64,000 nucleotides of DNA from NCBI GenBank assembly GCA_964577935.1, contig CAZOAJ010000002.1, positions 94,071-158,070 of the forward strand, read 5' to 3'. Source of the stretch: JABDGV01 sp964577935. Its GTDB lineage: Bacteria; Chlamydiota; Chlamydiia; Chlamydiales; FEN-1388. The notes under the pieces were generated by a model. That model saw only the letters and a list, made by a program, of their open reading frames with translations. It ran no database searches and was not told where the DNA came from. Position numbers and translations under genes: made by a program. How positions within the stretch are numbered: position 1 is the stretch's first letter; every line of letters begins with the position of its first letter. Shown here one piece after another: positions 1 to 7,825 of this stretch.

Positions 1-355
1 AAGAGACTCCTATATCAAGGAGAATATAATCGAATGGACCGATAACGCCTTCACCTTTTTCATCAGAATACGTATTGAGAGCGCAAAAATTGGACCGCAC
101 AAAACGCACTTTATCTGTAAAGGCAGCAAGCCTTGATCCCGCGATTGCAAGCGCCGTTTCATCTTGATCTGACGCAACAAGTTCTCGAATCTCAGAATGA
201 GCCTCAAGCAAAGCTATGCTATGCCCCCCCGCTCCACACGTTCCATCCAAAACCCGACTGATTTTTTTCCCTTCAATCGATGCTAAAACCTCAGTTAGCA
301 TCACTGAAATATGCAGATTTTCCACTTCACCAACTTCACTTTCTATCTTTGACAT
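1..355 (-). CDS. rsmH: 16S rRNA (cytosine-1402-N4)-methyltransferase RsmH, 5' part only
   Basis: This is the N-terminal part of RsmH (MraW), which uses SAM to methylate C1402 in the ribosomal decoding centre. Reading starts at an ATG and runs off the left edge after 118 residues, so most of a roughly 300-residue protein lies outside. The family's opening block HISVMLTEVL (residues 15-24), the SAM-binding block DGTCGAGGHS (37-46), the acidic SDQDETAL (62-69) and a closing LLDIGVS are all present. An AGGGAA lies ten bases before the ATG. It is transcribed away from the next gene. In C. trachomatis (from memory) yabC/CT272 has the same neighbours. Confidence 0.93.
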   Translation of the reverse strand, partial: MSKIESEVGEVENLHISVMLTEVLASIEGKKISRVLDGTCGAGGHSIALLEAHSEIRELVASDQDETALAIAGSRLAAFTDKVRFVRSNFCALNTYSDEKGEGVIGPFDYILLDIGVS

Positions 356-409
356 GCGAATTAAATTCCCTGATAGAATAAATATAGATGGAAAGACGAG
401 TTAGAAGCC

Positions 410-865
410 ATGCCTGCTGTAACAATTGATAAGCTTGATGTAAGTATTTACATCCAATATGCCCGGCGAACACAGCTCATCGAGCAGGTTCAACAGCAGT
501 ATAGCTTAAGAGAAGCCGTCAATGTTCCTGCCCAAGCTCTTATTGTCGACCTGTATCCGAAACTCAAAGAGCTTGATATCCTCCTCGGTGTAGCTACCAC
601 AATTGCGCCATGGGCCTATTTTTACCCGCCAAAAAGTTACTCCAATCAAAGGAGATCTCCCTTTACCTTTCATCGTATTATTCCAATTCTCGGAGAAACT
701 GGAGATGAAGAGGAGTGCGAAAAAAAACTGGATGCTCTCGTCGTTGAATCCGAAGAAGAAGAGGATGAAAAGGGAGCAATCAAAAGATGCTTAGGCCAAA
801 TAAAAAAACTTAATTCCTTGATGAAGTATATCGGTGGAAGGATAGGTCAATTTCTTCAAGGATAA
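410..865 (+). CDS. conserved chlamydial hypothetical protein (CT273-like by position)
   Basis: The protein has 151 residues and matches no enzyme family I recognise. It has no signal peptide or membrane segment. The middle holds an aromatic stretch (APWAYFYPPK, near residues 66-75), followed by a highly acidic linker (EEEEDEK, near 114-120) and a basic C-terminus. Its place between rsmH and a TPR gene ahead of dnaA matches CT273 of C. trachomatis, and that positional match is the only basis for the name. The gene is 30 bases upstream of the TPR gene on the same strand, so the two are probably co-transcribed. The stop codon sits in a 15-base tandem duplication. Confidence 0.75.
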   Translation: MPAVTIDKLDVSIYIQYARRTQLIEQVQQQYSLREAVNVPAQALIVDLYPKLKELDILLGVATTIAPWAYFYPPKSYSNQRRSPFTFHRIIPILGETGDEEECEKKLDALVVESEEEEDEKGAIKRCLGQIKKLNSLMKYIGGRIGQFLQG

Positions 866-878
866 TTTCTTCAAGGTA
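849..878. repeat. 15-base tandem duplication across a stop codon
   Basis: Two adjacent 15-base copies (849-863 and 864-878) are identical over the first 13 bases (AATTTCTTCAAGG). The first copy ends at the TAA stop of the upstream gene and the second lies in the gap before the TPR gene. It resembles a replication-slippage duplication, and similar units occur elsewhere in the window. Confidence 0.8.
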
Positions 879-895
879 ACTCATTATCAAAAGAG

Positions 896-1315
896 ATGAA
901 AAAGACAATGGCAAAAGTTAATTGGATGAAAGAGCTTGGCTGGTCACAAGACCATCTCGATGAGATACGAAATACTGCCTACTCGTATGTCCGTCAAGGA
1001 CAGTACCAGATAGCTCTTCCCCTCTTTGAGGCGCTCGCTATCTTATCAACCGATAATGCCTATGATCTACAAACGCTCGGTGCTATCTACGTTCAAATTA
1101 ACCAGCCTCTAAAGGCCATACAAGTTCTAGATAAAGCGTTACAACTTGACTCAGACCATTCCGCAACACTTTTGAACCTGACTAAAGCATTTTTCATGTC
1201 CGGAAAGGTCGAAGATGGATTACGGCTTGCAAAACTTCTTGAAAAAGACCGTAATCCCTACGTATCAGGCGCCGCCTCGGCTCTCGTTTTAAGCTATAGC
1301 AAACCCATCAAGTAA
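896..1315 (+). CDS. TPR protein of SycD/LcrH chaperone type (CT274-like)
   Basis: This small, all-helical protein has 139 residues and about three tetratricopeptide repeats over residues 20-125, with segments such as DLQTLGAIYVQINQPLKAIQ and the TPR-style LDSDHSATLLNLTKAF. The arrangement resembles type III secretion class II chaperones (SycD/LcrH), which hold translocator proteins in the cytoplasm. Position beside dnaA suggests CT274. A second ATG at 908 (MAKVNWMKEL) is better spaced from the purine-rich AAAAGAG at 889-895 and may be the true start. A role as secretion chaperone is inferred; a general TPR scaffold is equally possible. Confidence 0.8.
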   Translation: MKKTMAKVNWMKELGWSQDHLDEIRNTAYSYVRQGQYQIALPLFEALAILSTDNAYDLQTLGAIYVQINQPLKAIQVLDKALQLDSDHSATLLNLTKAFFMSGKVEDGLRLAKLLEKDRNPYVSGAASALVLSYSKPIK

Positions 1316-1327
1316 TTCAGGCAAACA

Positions 1328-2494
1328 CTATAGCCTGAAGAGAAATGCCTGCATCTTTTCACACAGGACATCCACCATCTCCTCATCAAGCTCAACATGC
1401 AGAGGTAGACTTATTGCTGTCTCAAAGTAACGCTCCATATTGAGATGGTTTTGTATCTCAACATGAAGTTTCTTCCCAAAAATAGAATGACGGTACATGG
1501 GAACATAATGCAGCTGCGTTCCAAATCCCCATTCTTTCAGCTGATTCATAAATTGAGTGCGTGTAATTCCAAATCTTTCAAAGTCAATTTGCACAACAAA
1601 AAGATGGTAAGCAGAGTATTGATCCCAAGCATCTGAAAAAAGAGAAACTCCAGGAAGGCCCTGAAGTCGTAATCGGTAGCGTGCAACTAATTCGCGACGT
1701 TTTTTAATAAACGAATCGATGCGAGATAATTGAGAAATCCCTAATGCCGCCTGAAATTCAGTCATGTTTGCCTGGCAAAAGCATTCATGAACTTCGTAAT
1801 ACCAAGCTTCAGGGTGGTTCAAATGGTCAAGAGCGTCACGTTCAATGCCGCTATTTCGAAGCATGAGAAGTCTCTTATACAACTCCTCATTCTTTGTGGT
1901 GACCATTCCTCCTTCACCTGAGGTTATCGTTTTAACAGGATGAAAACTGAATACGGTCATATCTGAATAAGAGCAGCTTCCAACCATCTCACCTGAAGGA
2001 TACTTACTGCCAAGAGCATGAGCTGCATCTTCGATAGTAATCCAATTAGGATTTGTTATGGATTGCTCAAGCTTTCTCATATCGACCGGAATTCCTGCAA
2101 AGTGAACAGGAGCAATCACAAAACGCCCTTGCGTCTTATTCAAGCCAATTTTTTCCTTGAGCAGATCAAGATCCATATTTCCTGACTGCAGATCGATGTC
2201 CACAAATTCAACCTGAGCAGAAACACGAGATGCATACGAGGCTGTGGATACAAAAGTGTTAGGACTCGTGATTACCGTATCGCGTGAAGAAAGCTTTATT
2301 GCAGCATAGGCCGCCCATAAAGCCTGGGATCCATTTGAAAAAGCAACTGCAAATGGAGCATCGACATAAGATGCGATAGCATCCTCAAAGGCCTTGACCT
2401 GTTGACCCCTGGTGATTACAGATTGAGTTAACGCTTTTGCCACTTCTTCAATATCACCTTGGGATATCGACTGCTTCCCGTAGGGGGTTACCAT
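1328..2494 (-). CDS. PLP-dependent sugar aminotransferase, PseC-like (DegT/DnrJ/EryC1 family)
   Basis: This DegT-family aminotransferase (388 residues) most resembles PseC, which aminates a UDP-4-keto sugar on the route to pseudaminic acid. The N-terminus MVTPYGKQSI matches the family's usual MIPYGRQ start, and TSPNTFVSTA, PVHFAG, the PLP-contacting EDAAHA (D156) and FSFHPVKTITSGEGG (Schiff-base lysine K188) follow in order. The start at 2494 is chosen because AAGGA lies eight bases before it; a 14-residue longer reading from 2536 lacks family similarity at its start. No other pseudaminic acid gene is in view, so the sugar substrate is uncertain. The gene interrupts a locus otherwise conserved in chlamydiae. 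Confidence 0.88.
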   Translation of the reverse strand: MVTPYGKQSISQGDIEEVAKALTQSVITRGQQVKAFEDAIASYVDAPFAVAFSNGSQALWAAYAAIKLSSRDTVITSPNTFVSTASYASRVSAQVEFVDIDLQSGNMDLDLLKEKIGLNKTQGRFVIAPVHFAGIPVDMRKLEQSITNPNWITIEDAAHALGSKYPSGEMVGSCSYSDMTVFSFHPVKTITSGEGGMVTTKNEELYKRLLMLRNSGIERDALDHLNHPEAWYYEVHECFCQANMTEFQAALGISQLSRIDSFIKKRRELVARYRLRLQGLPGVSLFSDAWDQYSAYHLFVVQIDFERFGITRTQFMNQLKEWGFGTQLHYVPMYRHSIFGKKLHVEIQNHLNMERYFETAISLPLHVELDEEMVDVLCEKMQAFLFRL

Positions 2495-2768
2495 CTTCAT
2501 GATCCTTCTGTATCGGAGACTACGCTTTTTCAGCATAAATACTTTGAAAGCACTATCAAAATGCAGTATACGAATTCATGTTGTTGATGCCCAGATGGAA
2601 TTCAGTTCGAAATACATCCTATCGCAATGCAAAAATGAAATGGGTATCGACTATGCTCCTCTCTTCAAATGAAGCATTGAGCAATTCTTAATTTACTTTA
2701 AGGAGTGGGTCGATCTATTTTCTACTTTCTAGGGTTTGAAATAAGCGACTATAATGGAGTTTGAATCT

Positions 2769-3965
2769 ATGAACACACGTCAAGAAAGCCTTCTTGACCC
2801 CATCGGATCATTAGAAGCATTAGACCAACAACGTCGTGCCTTTTCTCAGCTCAAGACAGAACTCCTCTCTCGATACCTCCAGAGCGAAAGAAGTGAAAAG
2901 AAAAACTCAACTCTTCTTATACTCAATGGTTGGGGAGATTATTCAGACCTCTTTCTGGAAACAATGAATGGAGCAAAACTCGGCAGTGCAGGATTCAACA
3001 GCGCAAAGCTTGCGACTCGCTCGATCGCGCCTCTTGTGAATAAAAAGCATGACATTTCACTTGAGGGGGGATACTTTTTTCATCTGAATGGAAATGGCAT
3101 CGTATTGAATCCAGGACCCGGTTTTTTGGCTCGTTTTCACTCAGAAGGTCGGCATCTTTGGGATATACACCATGTCATCGTCACAAACTCATCTCCATTA
3201 ACATCTCATGACATTTATGAAATTTATTCACTTAATAAAGAATTGAATGCGCAGCTGAGAAGCTATGAACTTCCTCCTCATGTGATTCGTTTTTATCTTC
3301 ATCCTGATGCCTTCAAAACATACGCGCCTCTCCTCAAACCATCACTCAGACAAGAACGCGGATCTGTCACAGCTCTTGAAATTTTTCAAGACTCCCAAGG
3401 GGTTGAGGAATTAGCACTCTCTGATTCGGTCACGCTCGCCTATTGCAACTCAAACCATGATATTCATCACAGTCTCTCCATCAAGCTCATCACTCTAGAA
3501 GGTGACAGGCAAATCCGCATCGGTTATGCATCGCAATCAGAAGCAACTCCCGATATCTCATCATTTCTATCGGATTGTGATGTCGTTATAGTAGGTGTCG
3601 GCGATGTCCAGTTTGAAGAAATTGCAAAAATGCAAAAGAGACAAGAGTGTCCAGGATATGTTGGAACATGTGAGATAATTAAAGAGTTGCAGAAAGCAAA
3701 ACTTGTGATTATTTCTGAACAAAGCATGCTCGAAGGCGATATTCGTCTTGAACTTGTTCGTCAAATCCGAATCGATACCGCATCAAAAGCGAATGCGATC
3801 CCCTCAATTTTTCCGTCAGAGATTGGAATCGAGGTAGAGCTCGAAGCATCCACACTCTCGACCCCATTTGGCCTTTCAAATACCCCATTAGACCAGGTGC
3901 GAGTTGTAAGGACTCGAGGCCAATTCAGCCGCCTTGCCTTCATCAATCAAAGCTCTATTCTCTAA
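2769..3965 (+). CDS. metallo-beta-lactamase-fold protein lacking the metal ligands
   Basis: The protein (398 residues) has the layout of a large MBL-fold hydrolase: GGYFFHLNGNGIVLNPG (about 100-116), then a WDIHHVIVT strand where a THxHxDH metal motif should follow. Here that stretch reads TNSSPLTSHD (139-148), so the expected His/His/Asp/His ligands are Asn, Ser, Leu and Thr. Later strands still look like the family (NSNHDIHHS, then DCDVVIVGVGD). It is therefore probably a pseudoenzyme or a rebuilt active site. The start at 2769 has GGAG nine bases upstream; an ATG at 2754 is possible. A terminator-like hairpin follows. Fold assignment is by eye. Confidence 0.6.
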   Translation: MNTRQESLLDPIGSLEALDQQRRAFSQLKTELLSRYLQSERSEKKNSTLLILNGWGDYSDLFLETMNGAKLGSAGFNSAKLATRSIAPLVNKKHDISLEGGYFFHLNGNGIVLNPGPGFLARFHSEGRHLWDIHHVIVTNSSPLTSHDIYEIYSLNKELNAQLRSYELPPHVIRFYLHPDAFKTYAPLLKPSLRQERGSVTALEIFQDSQGVEELALSDSVTLAYCNSNHDIHHSLSIKLITLEGDRQIRIGYASQSEATPDISSFLSDCDVVIVGVGDVQFEEIAKMQKRQECPGYVGTCEIIKELQKAKLVIISEQSMLEGDIRLELVRQIRIDTASKANAIPSIFPSEIGIEVELEASTLSTPFGLSNTPLDQVRVVRTRGQFSRLAFINQSSIL

Positions 3966-3981
3966 CTTTAGAGATATCTAT

Positions 3982-4015
3982 CCGGCAATACTCCTGAGAA
4001 GGATTTTATTGCCGG
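3982..4015 (+). terminator. terminator-like hairpin
   Basis: Nine bases (CCGGCAATA) pair perfectly with TATTGCCGG, and the loop holds a smaller TCCT-GAGA-AGGA stem. It lies 17 bases after the stop of the MBL-fold gene. The T-tract downstream is short, so termination is likely but not certain. Confidence 0.6.
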
Positions 4016-4063
4016 CGACACCCTTTTAGCATATGAGTACGCCTCCGGTGGATTATATTTTCA

Positions 4064-5008
4064 ATGCATACAACATATTCAACACCTTCTCAGCAAAGCT
4101 CTAAAATTCTAGAGAACAAAATTCAAGCCTATATTTGTTCTAACCATATTTCTTCTACTTGTTGTTTATCTCTTTCTTCATCCCTGACTCAACATGGAGT
4201 GCAGCTTGCAAGATTAGGCGGATACAACAACTTTAACTACAGACTCTATATAGAAAAGAAAAGCTACTTCCTTAAAATTGCAAACACCCATGCTGACATT
4301 CTGGGATCCTCACTAGAAAACGATGTCTATTGCCGCTCTCAAGCATGCGCTTATGGACTTAGCCCAAAAATTATTGATTTTTCTCCCCTCGATGGAATCT
4401 TACTGACAGATTTCATTGAAACAAGGACTGGAGGTCTCGATTTCAAAGAGCCGAACGCAATCGAGCGCTACGTAGAACTTTTGGATAAGGTACATTCTCT
4501 TCCAATTGAATTTCCTCGTAAGTTCTGTCCTATTGATGCAATACAAGAATATATACTTCATGCGCAAAACAGAGGTGTTAAGCTGCCTCAAGCTCTCTTT
4601 GAAAAGGCAGTTCCAATCATTCTCTCATTTTCAAAAGAAGATCTTTTTCGCAAGAGCGTCCCCTGCCACTTAGATCCCCAAGTTGATAACGTCCTAGATA
4701 CAGGAAACGAACTTTATCTGATTGACTGGGAATTTGCTGGGATGTGCGACCCCTACTTTGATCTTGCAAGCATGTGCGCTTCTGAGCAGTTTACAGATGG
4801 TGAAATGAAAGATCTCTTGACCCACTACTTGAAAAAAGCGCCATCAAACGACGAGTACTCACGCTTATATCGAATGCGAATTTTGGCTGATCTCCGCTGG
4901 GCACTCTTCTGCTTTCTCTACACAACGCTATCCATTTCAAACACCTCAATGTATCAAGACTTTGCCGAAGGATTTTTTGAAAGAGCTCTGCAAAGACTTG
5001 AGATCTAA
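4064..5008 (+). CDS. choline/aminoglycoside-kinase-like phosphotransferase (LicA/APH type)
   Basis: This 314-residue protein has a protein-kinase-like fold of the choline kinase/aminoglycoside phosphotransferase group. The nucleotide-binding region is LGGYNNFNYRLYI (51-63) with a lysine in FLKIA (69-73). The catalytic Brenner motif HLDPQVDN (H202, D204, N209) and the metal-binding DWEFAG (D221) are intact, so activity is expected. LicA-type enzymes phosphorylate choline for cell-surface decoration; ThiK and sugar kinases share the fold, so the substrate is open. It lies downstream of the pseC-like and MBL-fold genes, perhaps as one surface-related group. The stop codon falls inside a perfect 12-base tandem repeat. 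Confidence 0.82.
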   Translation: MHTTYSTPSQQSSKILENKIQAYICSNHISSTCCLSLSSSLTQHGVQLARLGGYNNFNYRLYIEKKSYFLKIANTHADILGSSLENDVYCRSQACAYGLSPKIIDFSPLDGILLTDFIETRTGGLDFKEPNAIERYVELLDKVHSLPIEFPRKFCPIDAIQEYILHAQNRGVKLPQALFEKAVPIILSFSKEDLFRKSVPCHLDPQVDNVLDTGNELYLIDWEFAGMCDPYFDLASMCASEQFTDGEMKDLLTHYLKKAPSNDEYSRLYRMRILADLRWALFCFLYTTLSISNTSMYQDFAEGFFERALQRLEI

Positions 5009-5019
5009 CTTGAGATCTA
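4996..5019. repeat. perfect 12-base tandem duplication across a stop codon
   Basis: ACTTGAGATCTA occurs twice in a row (4996-5007, 5008-5019). The TAA stop of the phosphotransferase gene is formed at the junction of the two copies. Confidence 0.9.
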
Positions 5020-5423
5020 ACGCAATCAAGTGGGTGATTTTCATCCAATCGGTTTGATTTGATCATTGAAATAAGAAAATTGTCGACCATCAAGGATGTG
5101 ATCGACGAATAATATCCACAACATAACCCGTTGATTTACAATGAGTTAAGAATAAAAAAAATACCGTTGACGACTTTTGTCCAACCTCTAGGTATATTAT
5201 TCAGCCAATTCAGATTATGAACATTTGTCGACAACTCTTCGTTACATTGATAACGAATTGAAAATCAATGGGTTAAGTCATCTGATTGACTGTCTTTACT
5301 CAAATAAGTTGCGATAGGGAAATTAAGATTGTTAGTCTGTCGAACGTTCAAAGAGCTAGTAGATTGGATTTTTGATCGCTCTTGAGCGCATCATTAGTTT
5401 TATAAAGTTGTGAGAAAATTGTG
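5020..5423 (+). promoter_or_regulatory. A+T-rich dnaA upstream region with short dyads and near DnaA boxes
   Basis: About 400 bases hold no gene. Two sites are one mismatch from the DnaA-box consensus TTATNCACA: ATATCCACA (5112-5120) and TTATGAACA (5215-5223). TTGTCGAC occurs twice (5080-5087 and 5225-5232), the second inside the 10-base palindrome TTGTCGACAA, and GAACGTTC (5342-5349) is another palindrome. A TTGACG (5167-5172) precedes TATATT (5193-5198), but the 20-base spacing is poor for a sigma-66/70 promoter. Autoregulation by DnaA is plausible. Evidence for a replication origin is not sufficient. Confidence 0.35.
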
Positions 5424-6797
5424 ATGGGAACCATGCAGACCTGCGAAGCAGAAAAGGTTTGGAGTCAGTTTGTTGAATATGCAAAAGCACGCTGCTCCTT
5501 ATCAGCCTTTCAGAACTGGATAAGTCCTATCGAGTTTATTGAAGGAAACCAAGAGCAGATCACATTAAAGGTCCCAAATGTCTTTGTAAAAGAATATCTT
5601 CTTACAAACTTTAAAAAAGACCTTCTCGCATTTTTACCCGTATCTCACAGCGGTGAGCCGGCAATCTCCTTCATCATCGAAAAACAAGAACGAAAGCCCA
5701 AGCCCATCTCCTTAATTCAGCAAACGGTAAAAGTTGAAGAAGAACCAAAAGTTGTAGAGGGTGAGATCTCTTTTGAGTTCCAGCTCAATGAAAACTATCG
5801 ATTTACCAATTTTATTGAAGGTGCAGCCAATCAGTTTGTCAAGTCTGCCGCTATGGGTGTTGCAAACCGTCCAGGTCAATCGTACAATCCATTATATATT
5901 CATGGTGGCGTAGGCCTAGGAAAGACCCATCTACTGCATAGCATTGGGCATCACATCAAAGAGCATCATAAGAAGCTACGTGTCCAATGCATTACTACTG
6001 AAGCTTTCATCAATCAAATCGTCGACTCGCTCAGAAATAAATCTATCGATAAGCTGAAGAAATATTACCGATCAAATATCGATGTGCTTCTCGTTGATGA
6101 CATCCAATTTCTCCAAAATAGAACAAACTTCGAAGAAGAGTTTTGCAACACTTTCGAAACACTTATCAACCAAAAAAAGCAGATTGTCATCACAAGCGAC
6201 AAACCTCCAACACAACTCAAACTTTCAGAACGCATTGTTGCACGTATGGAATGGGGTCTAGTAGCTCATGTTGGGATGCCAGATATTGAAACTCGTGTAG
6301 CTATATTGCTCTATAAAGCCGAGCAAAAAGGACTTCAACTATCCCATCACGTCGCATTTCATATTGCCGAACATATACAAAATAACATCCGACAACTTGA
6401 GGGAGCTCTCAACCGTCTTTCTGCTTATTCCCGCCTCATGAATGCTCCAATCACAGAAGAGCTCGTCGAAAAAACACTTAGAGATATGTTTCACCTTGTT
6501 CCAAAAGAAAAGGTCACTGTCGACACAATCCTAAAAGGAGTCGCTGCTGTTTTCCAAGTTCGAGTAAGCGACTTAAAAGGTGAAGGACGAACAAAAGATA
6601 TAGCGATGCCTCGCCAAGTAGCCATGTTTCTTGCAAAAGAAATGATCAATGAGTCGCTTGTTATGATTGGCGCCTCTTTTGGGAAAACACACTCCACAAT
6701 CCTCCACGCATGTAAGACAATACAAGAAAAGGTATCTGCTGATGAACAACTCAAACGACAAATTGAACTTGTCCGCAGAAATCTCTCCGCGTTCTAA
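5424..6797 (+). CDS. dnaA: chromosomal replication initiator DnaA (chlamydial DnaA2 type)
   Basis: DnaA is the AAA+ ATPase that opens the replication origin. The protein has about 457 residues. Domain I opens with VWSQFVEYAKARCS, and the AAA+ core carries Walker A GGVGLGKTHLL (from about residue 161) and Walker B VLLVDDIQFL. Domain IV carries the DNA-binding helix region ending FGKTHSTILHACKTI. In most DnaA proteins this last motif reads GGRDHTTV, so the DNA-contact loop differs, as I recall for CT275 (DnaA2). Possible starts are GTG 5421, ATG 5424 and ATG 5433, and none has a strong ribosome site. The next gene overlaps its 3' end. Confidence 0.95.
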   Translation: MGTMQTCEAEKVWSQFVEYAKARCSLSAFQNWISPIEFIEGNQEQITLKVPNVFVKEYLLTNFKKDLLAFLPVSHSGEPAISFIIEKQERKPKPISLIQQTVKVEEEPKVVEGEISFEFQLNENYRFTNFIEGAANQFVKSAAMGVANRPGQSYNPLYIHGGVGLGKTHLLHSIGHHIKEHHKKLRVQCITTEAFINQIVDSLRNKSIDKLKKYYRSNIDVLLVDDIQFLQNRTNFEEEFCNTFETLINQKKQIVITSDKPPTQLKLSERIVARMEWGLVAHVGMPDIETRVAILLYKAEQKGLQLSHHVAFHIAEHIQNNIRQLEGALNRLSAYSRLMNAPITEELVEKTLRDMFHLVPKEKVTVDTILKGVAAVFQVRVSDLKGEGRTKDIAMPRQVAMFLAKEMINESLVMIGASFGKTHSTILHACKTIQEKVSADEQLKRQIELVRRNLSAF

Positions 6798-7701
6798 AAC
6801 AGAGGCTGCCTTAAAGTTTGGCATGGCCCTTTCACTTGTAGCAGGAGTTGTTCTTCTAGGTGTTAAGGTATATGCGTATATCCTAACAGGTTCCCTCGCG
6901 ATTTTTTCAGATGCTTCTGAATCAATTGTTCATCTCTTAGCGGTGGCGTTTTCTGCCTACTCCCTCTATTTGAGTTTAAAGCCGGCTGATGAAAATCATC
7001 CCTATGGGCACGATCGAATTGCTTTTTTTTCAGCGGGTTTTGAGGGTGCTGCGATTATCTTAGCTGCCTGCATGATCATCTATGAGTCTTTAAAGAAATG
7101 GTTTATAGGTCTCGAGCTTGAGCATATAGATGATGGTATCTTATTTATCGCTGCAGCAGTACTCATAAATGGAGGTCTTGGACTCTACCTGATACGCCTC
7201 GGCAAACGATCACACTCACTTATAATTAAAGCCAATGGGATGCACCTTCTGACAGACTGCTGGACGAGTATTGCTGTGTTGATAGCTCTTTTCCTAGTCC
7301 ATATTACTGGTATACTAATCTTTGATCCAATCGTTGCTCTTTTAGCTGCCGGCAATATCTTATGGACCGGATCAAAACTTATTAAAAGCAGCGTCTTTGG
7401 ACTTATGGACACACAAGATCAGCTTCTTCATTCCTCACTGAGGACAACCCTTGATAAGATCACTCCAACGCTTAATGTCAGCTATCACGCTCTTAGACAT
7501 AGAATGACAGGATCTCGTGTACTGATTGAATTTCATCTGCTATTTCCTGAAAAAACATCTCTATCCGACGCACACGAAAAGGCGACGGAAATTGAAAGCG
7601 CTATCAAAGAGACTCTTTCAATACCTTGTGAAATCCTTACGCACCTTGAACCTTCAGAATCTCATGATGTGATTCATCAACGGTACAGGACAGGATATTA
7701 G
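6742..7701 (+). CDS. cation diffusion facilitator (CDF) metal exporter
   Basis: This is an inner-membrane divalent-metal/proton antiporter of the CDF family (319 residues). Six membrane helices carry the family's marks: FSDASESIVH in TM2, the loop HPYGHDRIAFF after TM2, and HLLTDCWTS in TM5 with the metal-binding H-x3-D. A C-terminal cytoplasmic domain (ALRHRMTGSRVLIEFHLLFP) closes the protein. The start at ATG 6742 lies 56 bases inside dnaA and has AAAAGG nine bases before it; an ATG at 6823 after dnaA has no ribosome site and would cut TM1. The metal (zinc, iron or manganese) cannot be told from sequence. Confidence 0.92.
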   Translation: MNNSNDKLNLSAEISPRSKTEAALKFGMALSLVAGVVLLGVKVYAYILTGSLAIFSDASESIVHLLAVAFSAYSLYLSLKPADENHPYGHDRIAFFSAGFEGAAIILAACMIIYESLKKWFIGLELEHIDDGILFIAAAVLINGGLGLYLIRLGKRSHSLIIKANGMHLLTDCWTSIAVLIALFLVHITGILIFDPIVALLAAGNILWTGSKLIKSSVFGLMDTQDQLLHSSLRTTLDKITPTLNVSYHALRHRMTGSRVLIEFHLLFPEKTSLSDAHEKATEIESAIKETLSIPCEILTHLEPSESHDVIHQRYRTGY

Positions 7702-7825
7702 ACGTGTAGAGATAGAAAAACGAGCGAAAAGTCCTGGAAATAATTGCCTGCATAAAATAATAAAGACCCGATATGCCTTACTCCAATGTACTCCTCACTT
7801 AAAAAATTTAACAAAAATAGCCTCT

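Noticed and set aside
5020..5423. Replication origin
   Set aside because: Only two imperfect DnaA boxes, and no clear unwinding element could be shown; kept only as a regulatory region.
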